Shown: piece after piece, positions 32,563 to 40,867 of the stretch
Layout of the letters: the number at the start of each line of letters is the position of its first letter
Numbering within the stretch: position 1 is the stretch's first letter
The notes under the pieces: model-generated
Databases searched by the model: none
Told to the model about the DNA's origin: nothing
What the model saw: only the letters and a program-made list of their open reading frames with translations
Translations under genes and position numbers: made by a program
Origin: JAUZQZ01 sp964624255
GTDB taxonomy: Bacteria > Pseudomonadota > Zetaproteobacteria > Mariprofundales > Mariprofundaceae
NCBI GenBank assembly: GCA_964624255.1
Contig: CAZUWV010000006.1
Location: 1-48,640 of the forward strand
Direction: 5' to 3'
DNA length: 48,640 nucleotides

Positions 32563-33915
32563 TTATTCATTTTTGTCCGTATTCACCAGCAAATGTTCCA
32601 CTCGTTCCATGGATGCCATACCCAGTTTTCCTACCGAAGCATCAAGCTGAAGACGGCTTAGAAGGTATTCTGCTTTAGTGCGAACCAGATCTCGGCGCGC
32701 TTTCGCCGCCCTGTCTTCCGCATCCAAAAGCTCGACGATAGTACGCAAACCCACGTTATAACCTGCGTGCTCGGCCTCCTTGGCCTTATTCGCTGAAATA
32801 AGCCCCCGCTTCATCGCCTGGACGCGGGATGCAGTCGCCTTGACCCGTAAATAGGCACGAGTCGCGGTGAGCCCCGATTTACGGCGGGCATCGCGCAATT
32901 CATATTCTGACTCCACCTGCAGTTTACGCGCTTTACGTAGCCGAGCTATCGTCGCCCCGCCCTCGTACAGGGGTACCTCCACCTGTAGGCCAAGCTGTTC
33001 GGTTTTGACGATGGAACCCGTATTAAACAGGTTATTGGTCACCTTCTGCCGCGACAGTCCCACGACCATATCGACGCTGGGCAATGCCAAGCCAAACAGC
33101 TTTTTCACCTCTTCTTTGGCAACCTGCATTTTTTTCTCGGCAAGCAGATCGGATAGCGCTTGATGCATGCCCGCATCTCGCCAGTATTCGGGTCGTGCGG
33201 GTTCGGGTTGTTCAGGTATGACATGTTGTGCAAACGATAGAATATCCGCCTTTTTCACATCGGTAAGCGACTCAAAGTTTGCTCGCGCCGTATCCAGCGC
33301 ATTTTCGGCCTGAATACGGTTCGCCCGTACCAGGTCAAGCCTGCTTTCGGCTTCCAGCGCATCATTCACCGTCGCCGTGCCGACATGGAAGGCGACTCTG
33401 GCCTGTTCGCGCAAGTGACTTACTGCTGTTTCCTGAGCCTTGATTGCAGCCATATCCTCGCGGGCAACCAGCACATCGGCATAGGCGTTCGCTACCGCCA
33501 GCAACAGGACTTGCCGTTCGAGCGATAGTTTGAGTTCTCCAATTTCGCTGGACAGTTTTCCCTGCGCATAGCTCGCCCAGCGGTCCAGGCGGAACAGGGG
33601 TTGCACCAGCATGGCGCCGAAGCCAAAACGATTAAATACCACATCAGTGGCTAAAAACCCGGGGTTTTTCGTATAATTATACTTCTGTTCAAGATGGCTA
33701 AACTCTCCCATCCCATGAATGGACGGTAACAAACCAGCGCGTCCAATGACCACATCTTCTCTCGCGGCATCGCGCGCGGCTACAGCCGCCGCATAGGATG
33801 GCGCATGGTCCAGCGCTAGACGTGCGGCATCCGCCAGGCCTATGGCCATGGATGCGCGCGGCCACGCGCCCAGAGCCATCGGGACCAATAGTAGCAAGAT
33901 GATGCGTTTCATCAT
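32563..33915 (-). CDS. TolC-family outer membrane efflux protein
   Basis: This is the outer-membrane channel of a tripartite pump. A signal peptide (MKRIILLLLVPMALG...ASMA) is followed by two outer-membrane-efflux repeats rich in long amphipathic helices, e.g. QVLLLAVANAYADVLVAREDMAAIKAQ and ATRAYLRVKATASRVQAMKRGLISA, and the GLRTIVELLDAEDRAAKARRDLVRTKAEYLLSRLQL segment typical of TolC. It has 450 residues. It is the last gene of the tetR-MFP-RND-TolC operon, 19 bp after the RND gene. Confidence 0.93.
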   Translation of the reverse strand: MMKRIILLLLVPMALGAWPRASMAIGLADAARLALDHAPSYAAAVAARDAAREDVVIGRAGLLPSIHGMGEFSHLEQKYNYTKNPGFLATDVVFNRFGFGAMLVQPLFRLDRWASYAQGKLSSEIGELKLSLERQVLLLAVANAYADVLVAREDMAAIKAQETAVSHLREQARVAFHVGTATVNDALEAESRLDLVRANRIQAENALDTARANFESLTDVKKADILSFAQHVIPEQPEPARPEYWRDAGMHQALSDLLAEKKMQVAKEEVKKLFGLALPSVDMVVGLSRQKVTNNLFNTGSIVKTEQLGLQVEVPLYEGGATIARLRKARKLQVESEYELRDARRKSGLTATRAYLRVKATASRVQAMKRGLISANKAKEAEHAGYNVGLRTIVELLDAEDRAAKARRDLVRTKAEYLLSRLQLDASVGKLGMASMERVEHLLVNTDKNE

Positions 33916-33934
33916 GGGGAAAAAGGGGACCGTT

Positions 33935-36900
33935 TCAATTTTTAGACCTGAAGAAAATAAACTGTCTTCCTTTTTTTTCCCATCTGATTTTCACATTCAG
34001 GACACCATGCTCAAGCAGGGAATAAGCGGCGGGAACGACGACCAGCGTCAGTAATGTAGAAGAAATCATACCACCTACCACCGCTACCGCCATGGGAATG
34101 GTCATTTCGCTACCCCTGCCAAGGCCGAGGGCCGTGGGGAGCAGGGCAAAAATAATCGTCAGCGATGTCATAAGTACCGGGCGCATCCGTATCGGGCATG
34201 CTTCTCTGAGCGCATCATCAATACTTGCTCCTTCGGCTCGCAACTGATTGGTAAAATCAACCAGCAGGATGGAATTCTTGGCGACTAGTCCGACCAGTAA
34301 AACCAGCCCGATCATGGAAAAGATATTCAGCGTGTTTCCGCTGACCCAGAGTGCCGCCACGCCCCCGATCACAGCCAGTGGTTGCGCCAGCATCAATACC
34401 CATGGCTGTAAAAACGAGTTAAACTGGCTAGCCAGCACCATATAGACCAAAATCATGGCCATACTGAAAGCAAATACGATATTTTTCAGCGTTTTGCCGA
34501 ATTCCGAGGCCTGTCCCAGGAACGTAATAGCATAGCCGGGAGGCAGTATTTCTTTCGCTTCCCGGCGGACAGTCTCCACTGCTTGGCCAAGTGGCATGGA
34601 GGGTCTGCTATAGAACATCCCTGCATAATGTAAATCCATTTTTGGAATCACTGCGGGGCCAAGGCGCTTTACCCAATGCGCAACTGTATCCAGGCCGATC
34701 AGTGCGCCGCTGGCAGAACGTACATATATCTTGCTTAAATCCCCAGGATACTTCAAGGCTCCGGGATTGGCCTTCAGGCGGATATTATAGCGGTTGCCAT
34801 CGCCCGGAATATCGTTGTATTTCGCCACATTTAACCCACCCGCCAGCACATTCACGGCCAGCGCCGCATCCTGCGCCGTAATTCCCAAATCGCGTGCCCG
34901 GATGCGGTCCAGGTGCAACTCTAATTCTGGTAGATTCAGTTGTAAATCCAGATCCGCATGACCGATGCCAGGGGTTTTCTCTAATCGTCTCAACAATGCG
35001 TGGGAGAGTTGCGCAGTTTTATCCAGATTCGGTCCCGTAAGGCCAAATTGCAACGGCTCTCCGCGCTGCCCGCCAATAATAGGTACGCGGACGACGAAGG
35101 TATGCAACCCCGGTATTCCGGCCAACTTTTTCTGCACGATGGAAATAATTTCCCATTGGTGGATGGACCGTGTGGACTTGGGTGTTAAATGCACGAAGGC
35201 GATACCCTGGTTTACCTGTCCTGCAGCACCCGAGCCTACCGTAGTGAGGACACTGACGACATCCGACGTATGGCGCAGAATAGTTTCCATTCTCCGTACC
35301 TTATGGCGAGTGTCGTTAATGGACGCACCCAATGGCGCCTTGAAGATGACCATGAACCGGTTTTCATCCTCTAGCGGAACAAACCCCTTCCCCACGATCG
35401 AAAACAAATAGGCGCCGGCGACGAGAATAAGTACAGCCAGTGCCAATACGCTCCAGCGATACGCTAATACCCGCGCCAGCACGCGTCTGTAAAACCGGTC
35501 TAAAGTCAGGAATGCGGCATCGAAGACGCCGTAAATGCGGCCATGTTTTTCTTCGACCCTAAGGTAACGCGAACAAAGCATGGGTGTTAATGTCAGGGAG
35601 ACCAGCATGGAAGCAAAAACACCAAAAACGACGACAACGGCGAATGCCTGAAAGAAACGCCCGACCAGCCCTCCTAAAAAAATGACCGGAGCAAAGATGG
35701 CGACCAGGGTCAGGCTGGCCGCTATAACGGCAAAGGCTACCTGGCGGCTACCTTTGATCGCAGCTTCTCGCGCATCCGGCTCCAGCCCCTTTTCCCGATG
35801 CCGATAAATATTTTCCAGCACCACGATAGCATCATCCACCACGACGCCAATCAACAACAAGAGGGCCAGCAACGTCATCAGATTCAATGTGTAATGCAAG
35901 AAAAAAGCTGCGGCGATTGCTGCCAGTAACGACACGGGGATAGCCAGTGAAATAATAGCTGTGGCTCGCGGGTTCTTTAGAAAAACGAACACGATTAGCG
36001 CAACCAGAAACACCGATTCATACAGGTGTTCTTTCAGGCCATCGACAATACCTTCAATAATTTCGGCATCATTGCTTGCAATATTGAGGTGCATGCCGGG
36101 TGGAAGTGCGGGAAGAATTTCCTGTTTGAGACGACGTTTAACCTCAGTAGCAATGGCTACGGTATTCGCGCCCCTGATCCGGACAATTCCCAGGCTAACG
36201 CTGGGTTGACCATTGAACCGCGACAGTTGACGATTATCTGCCAGCCCATCCTCAACCCGGGCTATATCGTCCAGCTGGACGCGACCACCCGCATGCTCCG
36301 TTACCACCATCTGACGTAATTTACGGATATGGTGAAATTCCATATCCAGCCTGATCAGGTATTCACGCCTGTCACCGACGAGAAAACCTCCCGGAAACTG
36401 GACCTGTTCATGGTGAAAGGCATGGATGACATCCAGCACGGTCACATTCAATGCCCGCATGCGATCCAGGTTAAGCCACACGCGAATGGTCCGCTTGCGC
36501 TCACCTCCGATGCGGACCTCGCCTACGCCCTCAATATTTTCCAGACGTTTTTTAATGATATTACGTGCATATTGATTCAGTTGTTGCAAGGTGCGATTGC
36601 CGGTCAGGGCCAGCCACATGATGGGCGTGGCTCCCACTTCCACCCTGGCGACCACCGGCGGATCGGTGCCGCGGGGAAGTTGACGCAACACCTGATTGAC
36701 CTTGGCCTGCACCTCATTGAAGGCCACGTTAATATTCTTTTTCAACTTGAATTGGATATTTACAATGGACACACCCGGCGAAGATTGAGAAATAACATGT
36801 TCAATGCCTGGGACGCTGTTGACCTTATCCTCGATAAGGGATGTGATCGAAGCATCCACCACATCCGGCTGGGCGCCCGGCAGTACCGTAGTGACAGACA

Positions 36901-37033
36901 CCATCGGAAAATCAATCTCCGGAAAGCGGGCTACTCCGATACGGCTATATGCCACGATACCAAACAGGACCAGCACGCCTGACAGCATCCATGCCAGCAC
37001 ATGGCGGCGAATAGAGAGTTCAGACAGCGTCAT
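33935..37033 (-). CDS. RND efflux transporter, AcrB/MdtB (HAE) family
   Basis: This is an inner-membrane proton-driven multidrug transporter. It has 1032 residues, the standard size, with twelve predicted membrane segments. The proton-relay pair DD is in LIGVVVDDAIVVLENIYRH and the relay Lys in LLVGLVAKNSILLVDF. The periplasmic porter and docking loops are complete (e.g. VSVTTVLPGAQPDVVD, the early porter strand). It overlaps the MFP gene by 4 bp (37030-37033). The intact relay favours drug/solvent rather than heavy-metal export, but the substrate is not predictable. Confidence 0.95.
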   Translation of the reverse strand: MTLSELSIRRHVLAWMLSGVLVLFGIVAYSRIGVARFPEIDFPMVSVTTVLPGAQPDVVDASITSLIEDKVNSVPGIEHVISQSSPGVSIVNIQFKLKKNINVAFNEVQAKVNQVLRQLPRGTDPPVVARVEVGATPIMWLALTGNRTLQQLNQYARNIIKKRLENIEGVGEVRIGGERKRTIRVWLNLDRMRALNVTVLDVIHAFHHEQVQFPGGFLVGDRREYLIRLDMEFHHIRKLRQMVVTEHAGGRVQLDDIARVEDGLADNRQLSRFNGQPSVSLGIVRIRGANTVAIATEVKRRLKQEILPALPPGMHLNIASNDAEIIEGIVDGLKEHLYESVFLVALIVFVFLKNPRATAIISLAIPVSLLAAIAAAFFLHYTLNLMTLLALLLLIGVVVDDAIVVLENIYRHREKGLEPDAREAAIKGSRQVAFAVIAASLTLVAIFAPVIFLGGLVGRFFQAFAVVVVFGVFASMLVSLTLTPMLCSRYLRVEEKHGRIYGVFDAAFLTLDRFYRRVLARVLAYRWSVLALAVLILVAGAYLFSIVGKGFVPLEDENRFMVIFKAPLGASINDTRHKVRRMETILRHTSDVVSVLTTVGSGAAGQVNQGIAFVHLTPKSTRSIHQWEIISIVQKKLAGIPGLHTFVVRVPIIGGQRGEPLQFGLTGPNLDKTAQLSHALLRRLEKTPGIGHADLDLQLNLPELELHLDRIRARDLGITAQDAALAVNVLAGGLNVAKYNDIPGDGNRYNIRLKANPGALKYPGDLSKIYVRSASGALIGLDTVAHWVKRLGPAVIPKMDLHYAGMFYSRPSMPLGQAVETVRREAKEILPPGYAITFLGQASEFGKTLKNIVFAFSMAMILVYMVLASQFNSFLQPWVLMLAQPLAVIGGVAALWVSGNTLNIFSMIGLVLLVGLVAKNSILLVDFTNQLRAEGASIDDALREACPIRMRPVLMTSLTIIFALLPTALGLGRGSEMTIPMAVAVVGGMISSTLLTLVVVPAAYSLLEHGVLNVKIRWEKKGRQFIFFRSKN

Positions 37034-38160
37034 TCGCTGCTTTCACCTCCTTTTTCCGATATTTCCTGTTTTGGATCAAGGATATGAACGGCCGCTCCAT
37101 TACTCAGGAATGAAGCGCCATCCACAGCAATGGCTTCACCCACCTTAAGTCCGCGAACAATTTCAACACCACTTCCTGTATGTACGCCGCTTTCTACTGG
37201 TCGCTCAAATGCCTTGCCATCCGAGATAACATAGACCACCTCGCCTTTTGGCCGCAGCACGACACTGGTGTCAGGAACCACGACAGCGTGTTTATGTTCC
37301 GCTATCTGGACTTCAGCCAGTACGCTGCCGCCAGGGCGCCAGCCGCCGGGATTCTTCACTTTAAGTCGCGCTTCGAATGCGCCGGAGCCCTCTCCAATCA
37401 TGGGAGATAAATTGCGGATAAGCGCGTGTAGCACCTTGCCACCAGCAGGTAAATGCAGGAGGGCATGTTGCCCCACATGAATCATGCCTTCTTTCGTTTC
37501 CGGAAAAGGAAGGCTGATGGTGAGCTGCCCACCCGCGATAATATCAAGCAGTTTCGTCCCCGCTTTTACATAATCACCTGCAGCAACGAAGCGCTGTTGT
37601 ACCTGTCCGGATATGGGGGCGCGCACGATGGTATGTGCCAGATTCAGCCGGGCTCGCTCATGTCTCGCTATGGCGGCACGTTTCGACTGTATGAGCGCGG
37701 CCAGCTCAGCTTCTGCATGGTCCAGCATGGTGGGAGAAATAAATTTGCCAGCCGCCAACTTCTTATACCGCTCTACCAGACGTTTTCGGGCGGGGATTTT
37801 GACTTCCAGGCTAGCGGTCTCCGCCCTGGCCGCAACAACTTGCGCCTTGAAGTCGTGACTATCCAAACGCACCAGAACATCATTTTTGCCAACAAAACTA
37901 CCCGCATCCACACCGATCCATGCGACCCTTGCCGGAATTTCAGCGGATACCATAACCGAACGCGGATTCAGTATCTTGCCGACAGCGGACTCCGTAATTT
38001 TCACATCGCGAAGCGCGGCCGCCTGGACTGTAATATTGACACGCCTCACCGTCGGAGGAACGTTATTTTCTCCACTTCCACATGACGCGGTTACCAAAAT
38101 AATCACGGTCATCAGGACCCGCAGCATATCATTTCGGCATAAACCCGTTTGCCATATCAT
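37030..38160 (-). CDS. RND efflux periplasmic adaptor (membrane fusion) protein
   Basis: This adaptor links the RND pump to the TolC-type channel. A lipoprotein signal (MLRVLMTVIILVTASC) is seen; then the first half of the lipoyl domain (RVAWIGVDAGSFVGKNDVLVRLD), an alpha-hairpin (residues about 100-165), the second lipoyl half (TIVRAPISGQVQQRFVAAGDYVKAG), beta-barrel and membrane-proximal domains. ATG 38160 overlaps the tetR stop (ATGA) and gives 376 residues; ATG 38127 begins right at the signal peptide and is an alternative. The longer frame upstream lies within tetR and is not used. Confidence 0.92.
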   Translation of the reverse strand: MIWQTGLCRNDMLRVLMTVIILVTASCGSGENNVPPTVRRVNITVQAAALRDVKITESAVGKILNPRSVMVSAEIPARVAWIGVDAGSFVGKNDVLVRLDSHDFKAQVVAARAETASLEVKIPARKRLVERYKKLAAGKFISPTMLDHAEAELAALIQSKRAAIARHERARLNLAHTIVRAPISGQVQQRFVAAGDYVKAGTKLLDIIAGGQLTISLPFPETKEGMIHVGQHALLHLPAGGKVLHALIRNLSPMIGEGSGAFEARLKVKNPGGWRPGGSVLAEVQIAEHKHAVVVPDTSVVLRPKGEVVYVISDGKAFERPVESGVHTGSGVEIVRGLKVGEAIAVDGASFLSNGAAVHILDPKQEISEKGGESSE

Positions 38161-38774
38161 ACCGCAGCCCTTGTCCTCTCCGCGATACCCAAAAGTAACA
38201 AGCGGAGCCAACGTTCCCCTGTGCGGGCCGGATCTACGAAATGCGTTCCCGGCAAATGCTGAAGCACCGTCCATGACTGAAACATAAAGACATTCAAACC
38301 TACAATGGCTGCCGCTGCATCAGCTGCATCCATATCCTCGCGCAATAATCCTTCCTTTTGCCCGCTCTCAATCAATACAACCAGACGTGAAAAATGTTCG
38401 CCAAATACCTCAACAGCCAAAGCTTGCCCTTGTTCATGGTCTCCATCCATCATCTCCCGCAAAATTAGACGGGATACATCCTTCTGGTCGAACATGTTTT
38501 TCAAATGGGCGCTGGCAAAGGAACGCAGCGGCCTGGCGGATGTACAGGATTCTTTCTCCAGAGACCGCAAAATATTGCCAATATCGAGGCAGGCTCGCTT
38601 CAATACAGTAATATAAAGTTCCTGTTTGTTAGAAAAATGATGGAAGATCGCGGCTTTGGACACACCTGCCTGCGTAGCTATTTTCTGAATGGAAACAGCG
38701 TTAAAACCATGCCTGGAAAACAAACCTTCCGCAGCTTCCAGTATGCGCTTCTCTCCGTCTGATACTCGTGTCAT
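38157..38774 (-). CDS. TetR-family transcriptional regulator
   Basis: The 205-residue protein has a typical TetR N-terminal helix-turn-helix: RILEAAEGLFSRHGFNAVSIQKIATQAGVSKAAIFHHFSNKQELY. The C-terminal half is a variable ligand/dimer domain. ATG 38774 has GGAGG six bases upstream. It is the first gene of the efflux operon and overlaps the adaptor start by 4 bp. A palindrome overlapping its promoter suggests it represses its own operon until an inducer binds. Confidence 0.92.
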   Translation of the reverse strand: MTRVSDGEKRILEAAEGLFSRHGFNAVSIQKIATQAGVSKAAIFHHFSNKQELYITVLKRACLDIGNILRSLEKESCTSARPLRSFASAHLKNMFDQKDVSRLILREMMDGDHEQGQALAVEVFGEHFSRLVVLIESGQKEGLLREDMDAADAAAAIVGLNVFMFQSWTVLQHLPGTHFVDPARTGERWLRLLLLGIAERTRAAV

Positions 38775-38783
38775 CCATACCTC

Positions 38784-38831
38784 CTGACCAACCAATTGGT
38801 CAGAATATTAAATAAACCATGGTGCTGTCAA
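38784..38831 (-). promoter_or_regulatory. tetR-efflux operon promoter and palindromic operator
   Basis: CTGACCAA and TTGGTCAG (38784-38791 and 38796-38803) form a perfect 8-bp inverted repeat with spacer CCAA, a typical TetR-family operator. On the minus strand a perfect -35 TTGACA (38826-38831 on the plus strand as TGTCAA) is 18 bp from TATTCT (38802-38807), so the operator covers the -10 edge and start of transcription, immediately before the GGAGG of tetR. This fits autorepression. Confidence 0.7.
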
Positions 38832-38861
38832 GCTATAGTCGACAGAATCCGTGGTCTTTAC

Positions 38862-38893
38862 CAGATGATGGCCTACAAAAAAACCATCATCTG
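38862..38893. other. Stem-loop in tetR-divergent region
   Basis: CAGATGATGG and CCATCATCTG form a perfect 10-bp stem with a 12-base, A-rich loop on the plus strand. It lies between the divergent tetR and glycine-rich membrane protein promoters. It has no U-run directly after the stem, so it is not a clear terminator. It could be a second operator or a structural remnant of a small repeat. Confidence 0.4.
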
Positions 38894-38954
38894 ATAAATG
38901 GCTGTAAGCACCCCAAAAGCAGCCGTTTCTATGGTCGCCGACCGGACAAAGTAA

Positions 38955-38982
38955 TTGACGCTAGACATACAGGCCCCATAAT
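38955..38982 (+). promoter_or_regulatory. Putative sigma-70 promoter for gene at 39017
   Basis: TTGACG (38955-38960) and CATAAT (38977-38982) are separated by 16 bp and each matches the consensus at five of six positions. They lie 34 bp upstream of the proposed ATG. Confidence 0.5.
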
Positions 38983-39016
38983 TTCCGGCGGATTGCAAAA
39001 GGGAGCTATAAAAGGC

Positions 39017-39595
39017 ATGGAAAAACTGGATTTTGACATCACGAAAAAGCCACCGACACAGACTGAAATTGATGCCGAGAAGGTGTGGTTGAAACATAAA
39101 ATAAAAATTTATAGAATCAAGGTATTGAGTGCATCGGTTTTAATGATATTAATAGCGGTTTTAATGATGAGGTGGACGGCCTCTCCTACTGACACCTCCG
39201 ATATTATCGCCGCTGGTATTATTGCTGCTGCTGTTGGCGCTATCGCTGGCATCATTGGTGCCGTTGGCGCTTTTGTTGCTGCCATGTTTGGTATTGGTAT
39301 CAGCATTATTGGTATCGTCATCGCTGTCGTCGCAGCCGGCACGGCCGGTGCTGTCGGCGCTACTGTTGTTTCCGTTGCCGCTATTGCCGTCGGTATGGCT
39401 GTTTTTGGCAGAATTAAGCCCACCGAGAACCGAATATCCGCACTGGCGGTCTCTGATCGTAACCGGGAAATCAAGCTGTTACGGGCGCAGGATAATCAAG
39501 TAGCGGAATATCTCGTTCAGATTGATAAACAAAGCAGGAGAATCACCGTGCTCGAATATCAGGAGCTAAGTTTTACCGCACATCGAGCAACCTGA
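39017..39595 (+). CDS. Glycine/alanine-rich membrane protein, unknown function
   Basis: This 192-residue protein has a charged N-terminus (MEKLDFDITKKPPTQTEIDAE), a first membrane helix at about residues 38-57, then a 70-residue stretch almost wholly of Gly, Ala, Ile and Val with glycine-zipper spacing (e.g. IIGAVGAFVAAMFGIGISIIGI), and a hydrophilic C-terminus. I do not recognise a family. ATG 39017 has AAAGG and a good promoter upstream; a longer in-frame reading from 38819 would cross that promoter. The repetitive GCTGTTGGCGCTATC-like codon runs suggest expansion by duplication. Confidence 0.75.
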   Translation: MEKLDFDITKKPPTQTEIDAEKVWLKHKIKIYRIKVLSASVLMILIAVLMMRWTASPTDTSDIIAAGIIAAAVGAIAGIIGAVGAFVAAMFGIGISIIGIVIAVVAAGTAGAVGATVVSVAAIAVGMAVFGRIKPTENRISALAVSDRNREIKLLRAQDNQVAEYLVQIDKQSRRITVLEYQELSFTAHRAT

Positions 39596-39676
39596 ATGAT
39601 TCAACGAATCATATTTATCCGTTTACGGGCTAATTATGTCCCATTCACATCGACACCAGCCAGGTAGGAGGCTCCC

Positions 39677-39994
39677 ATGCGGAAGATGATGATCCTGTGT
39701 TCCATTCTGATTTTAGCGGGCTGCGCCACCCAGCGCCAGGAGCGAGCAGCGACCACAGGCGCTGTTATGGGGGCGGCCACAGGTGCAGTAATCGGATCAC
39801 AAAGTGGTAATACGGCTACGGGCGTATTAATTGGTGGCGCTATTGGCGCCGCCGCTGGTGCTGTGATTGGCGCTCCCGCGAACAAGGGGGTACGACCGGG
39901 CTATCGTTACCGTCATCGTCGTCATCGCGAGCGCCGGGAATATGAAGGTCGCTATCGAGGCCATGAGCGTGATGACCGTGGACGTGACGATTGA
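39677..39994 (+). CDS. Glycine-zipper lipoprotein
   Basis: This 105-residue protein has a lipobox LILAGC (Cys about residue 16), then a glycine-zipper domain (TTGAVMGAATGAVIGSQSGNTATGVLIGGAIGAAAGAVIGAP), and a very basic, Arg/His/Tyr-rich tail (RYRHRRHRERREYEGRYRGHER). The pattern resembles YMGG-like/SlyB-type outer-membrane lipoproteins of unknown function. GGAGG lies upstream of the ATG. A strong terminator follows the stop directly. Confidence 0.85.
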   Translation: MRKMMILCSILILAGCATQRQERAATTGAVMGAATGAVIGSQSGNTATGVLIGGAIGAAAGAVIGAPANKGVRPGYRYRHRRHRERREYEGRYRGHERDDRGRDD

Positions 39995-40019
39995 ATTCCG
40001 AAGCTTCGGAATGTTTTTT
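39995..40019 (+). terminator. Rho-independent terminator
   Basis: ATTCCGAAGCTTCGGAAT is a perfect 18-bp palindrome starting right after the TGA of the glycine-zipper gene and followed by G and six T residues. It ends the plus-strand unit. Confidence 0.9.
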
Positions 40020-40177
40020 AGTTAAATTTATGGGCTTGTTGGCGAAGGAGGGTGTGGCTCTGGGCAGGGGCAAGTTGTTGGCGAGCGATAAACCGGGCTT
40101 GCTGGATGCGGATTTACTTGTCGAGGGTGGATGAATATCTGCTGTCATAGCTACATCATCGGGCTTGCCCAGCAGGT
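40020..40177. other. Gap between glycine-zipper terminator and lolD end
   Basis: A 34-codon frame starts at ATG 40029 (MGLLAKEGVALGRGK...) and ends at 40133, but it has no ribosome-binding site and lies directly after a terminator, so I do not call it a gene. GGGCTTG recurs three times in the segment. Nothing else is recognisable. Confidence 0.4.
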
Positions 40178-40867
40178 TTAACCCGCCCTTTTCTCCTCCA
40201 GCAGCCTTCCTTCATGTAAATGAAGCACCCGATCGCAAGTGCTTGCCAGATCACTGCTATGCGTCACCATCATTACTGCCGTATTCTCCTGCCTGCATAA
40301 CTGTCGCATGGCATCAAATACATCTCTAGCCGTATGTTCATCCAGATTTCCAGTGGGTTCATCCGCCAGCAGCAAGCAGGGGTTCCCTACCAGGGCACGG
40401 GCTACGGCCACCCGTTGCGCTTCACCGCCGGATAGTCTGCCGGGCCTGTGGTTCGCCCGGGTACGCAGACCCAGGCGTTCCAGTAAATTCATTGAATGAA
40501 CTTCAGCCTCCTCGCGCCTCTTTCCGCGCACCAGAAGCGGTAGCATAACGTTTTCGAGTGCATCCAGTTCGGGAATAAGATGGTGTGCCTGATAGACAAA
40601 ACCAATTTTTCTATTCCGGACAACGGCCATTTTCTTCGGGGACAGAGAAAGCAGCGCCTCGCCATCAAGAATCACCTTTCCACGATCAGCGGGCTCCAGG
40701 GTTCCCAGAACATGCAGCAACGTACTCTTCCCGGAACCGGACTGGCCCACGATGGCTACGAACTCACGATGTGCTACATTCAGATCAATTCCGTTTAATA
40801 CATTTATCGCACCCGCCGGGGAAGCAAATGATTTGTACAACCCGGATATTTTGAGTAGCGAACTCAT
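40178..40867 (-). CDS. lolD: Lipoprotein-releasing system ATPase LolD
   Basis: LolD powers release of outer-membrane lipoproteins from the inner membrane to LolA. Walker A GQSGSGKS is at residues 41-48, signature LSGGEAQR, Walker B LLLADEPTGNLD, and the LolD/MacB-type Q-loop segment YQAHHLIPELDALENVMLPLL. It has 229 residues. It overlaps the upstream cyclic-nucleotide-binding gene by 4 bp. Its permease lolC lies on the far side of that gene, so lolC and lolD are not adjacent as usual. Confidence 0.94.
   Translation of the reverse strand: MSSLLKISGLYKSFASPAGAINVLNGIDLNVAHREFVAIVGQSGSGKSTLLHVLGTLEPADRGKVILDGEALLSLSPKKMAVVRNRKIGFVYQAHHLIPELDALENVMLPLLVRGKRREEAEVHSMNLLERLGLRTRANHRPGRLSGGEAQRVAVARALVGNPCLLLADEPTGNLDEHTARDVFDAMRQLCRQENTAVMMVTHSSDLASTCDRVLHLHEGRLLEEKRAG

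Noticed and set aside
37030..38274. A longer adaptor-protein start at 38274
   Set aside because: The upstream part is within tetR; the ATGA overlap at 38160 and the signal peptide just after it give a better start.
39222..39420. Tandem DNA repeat or CRISPR-like array
   Set aside because: The periodic GCTGTTGGC-like pattern is explained by a Gly/Ala/Val-rich coding sequence, with no constant repeat length or spacers.
40029..40133. Small plus-strand gene of 34 codons
   Set aside because: No ribosome-binding site, it lies directly after a strong terminator, and the composition is repetitive.
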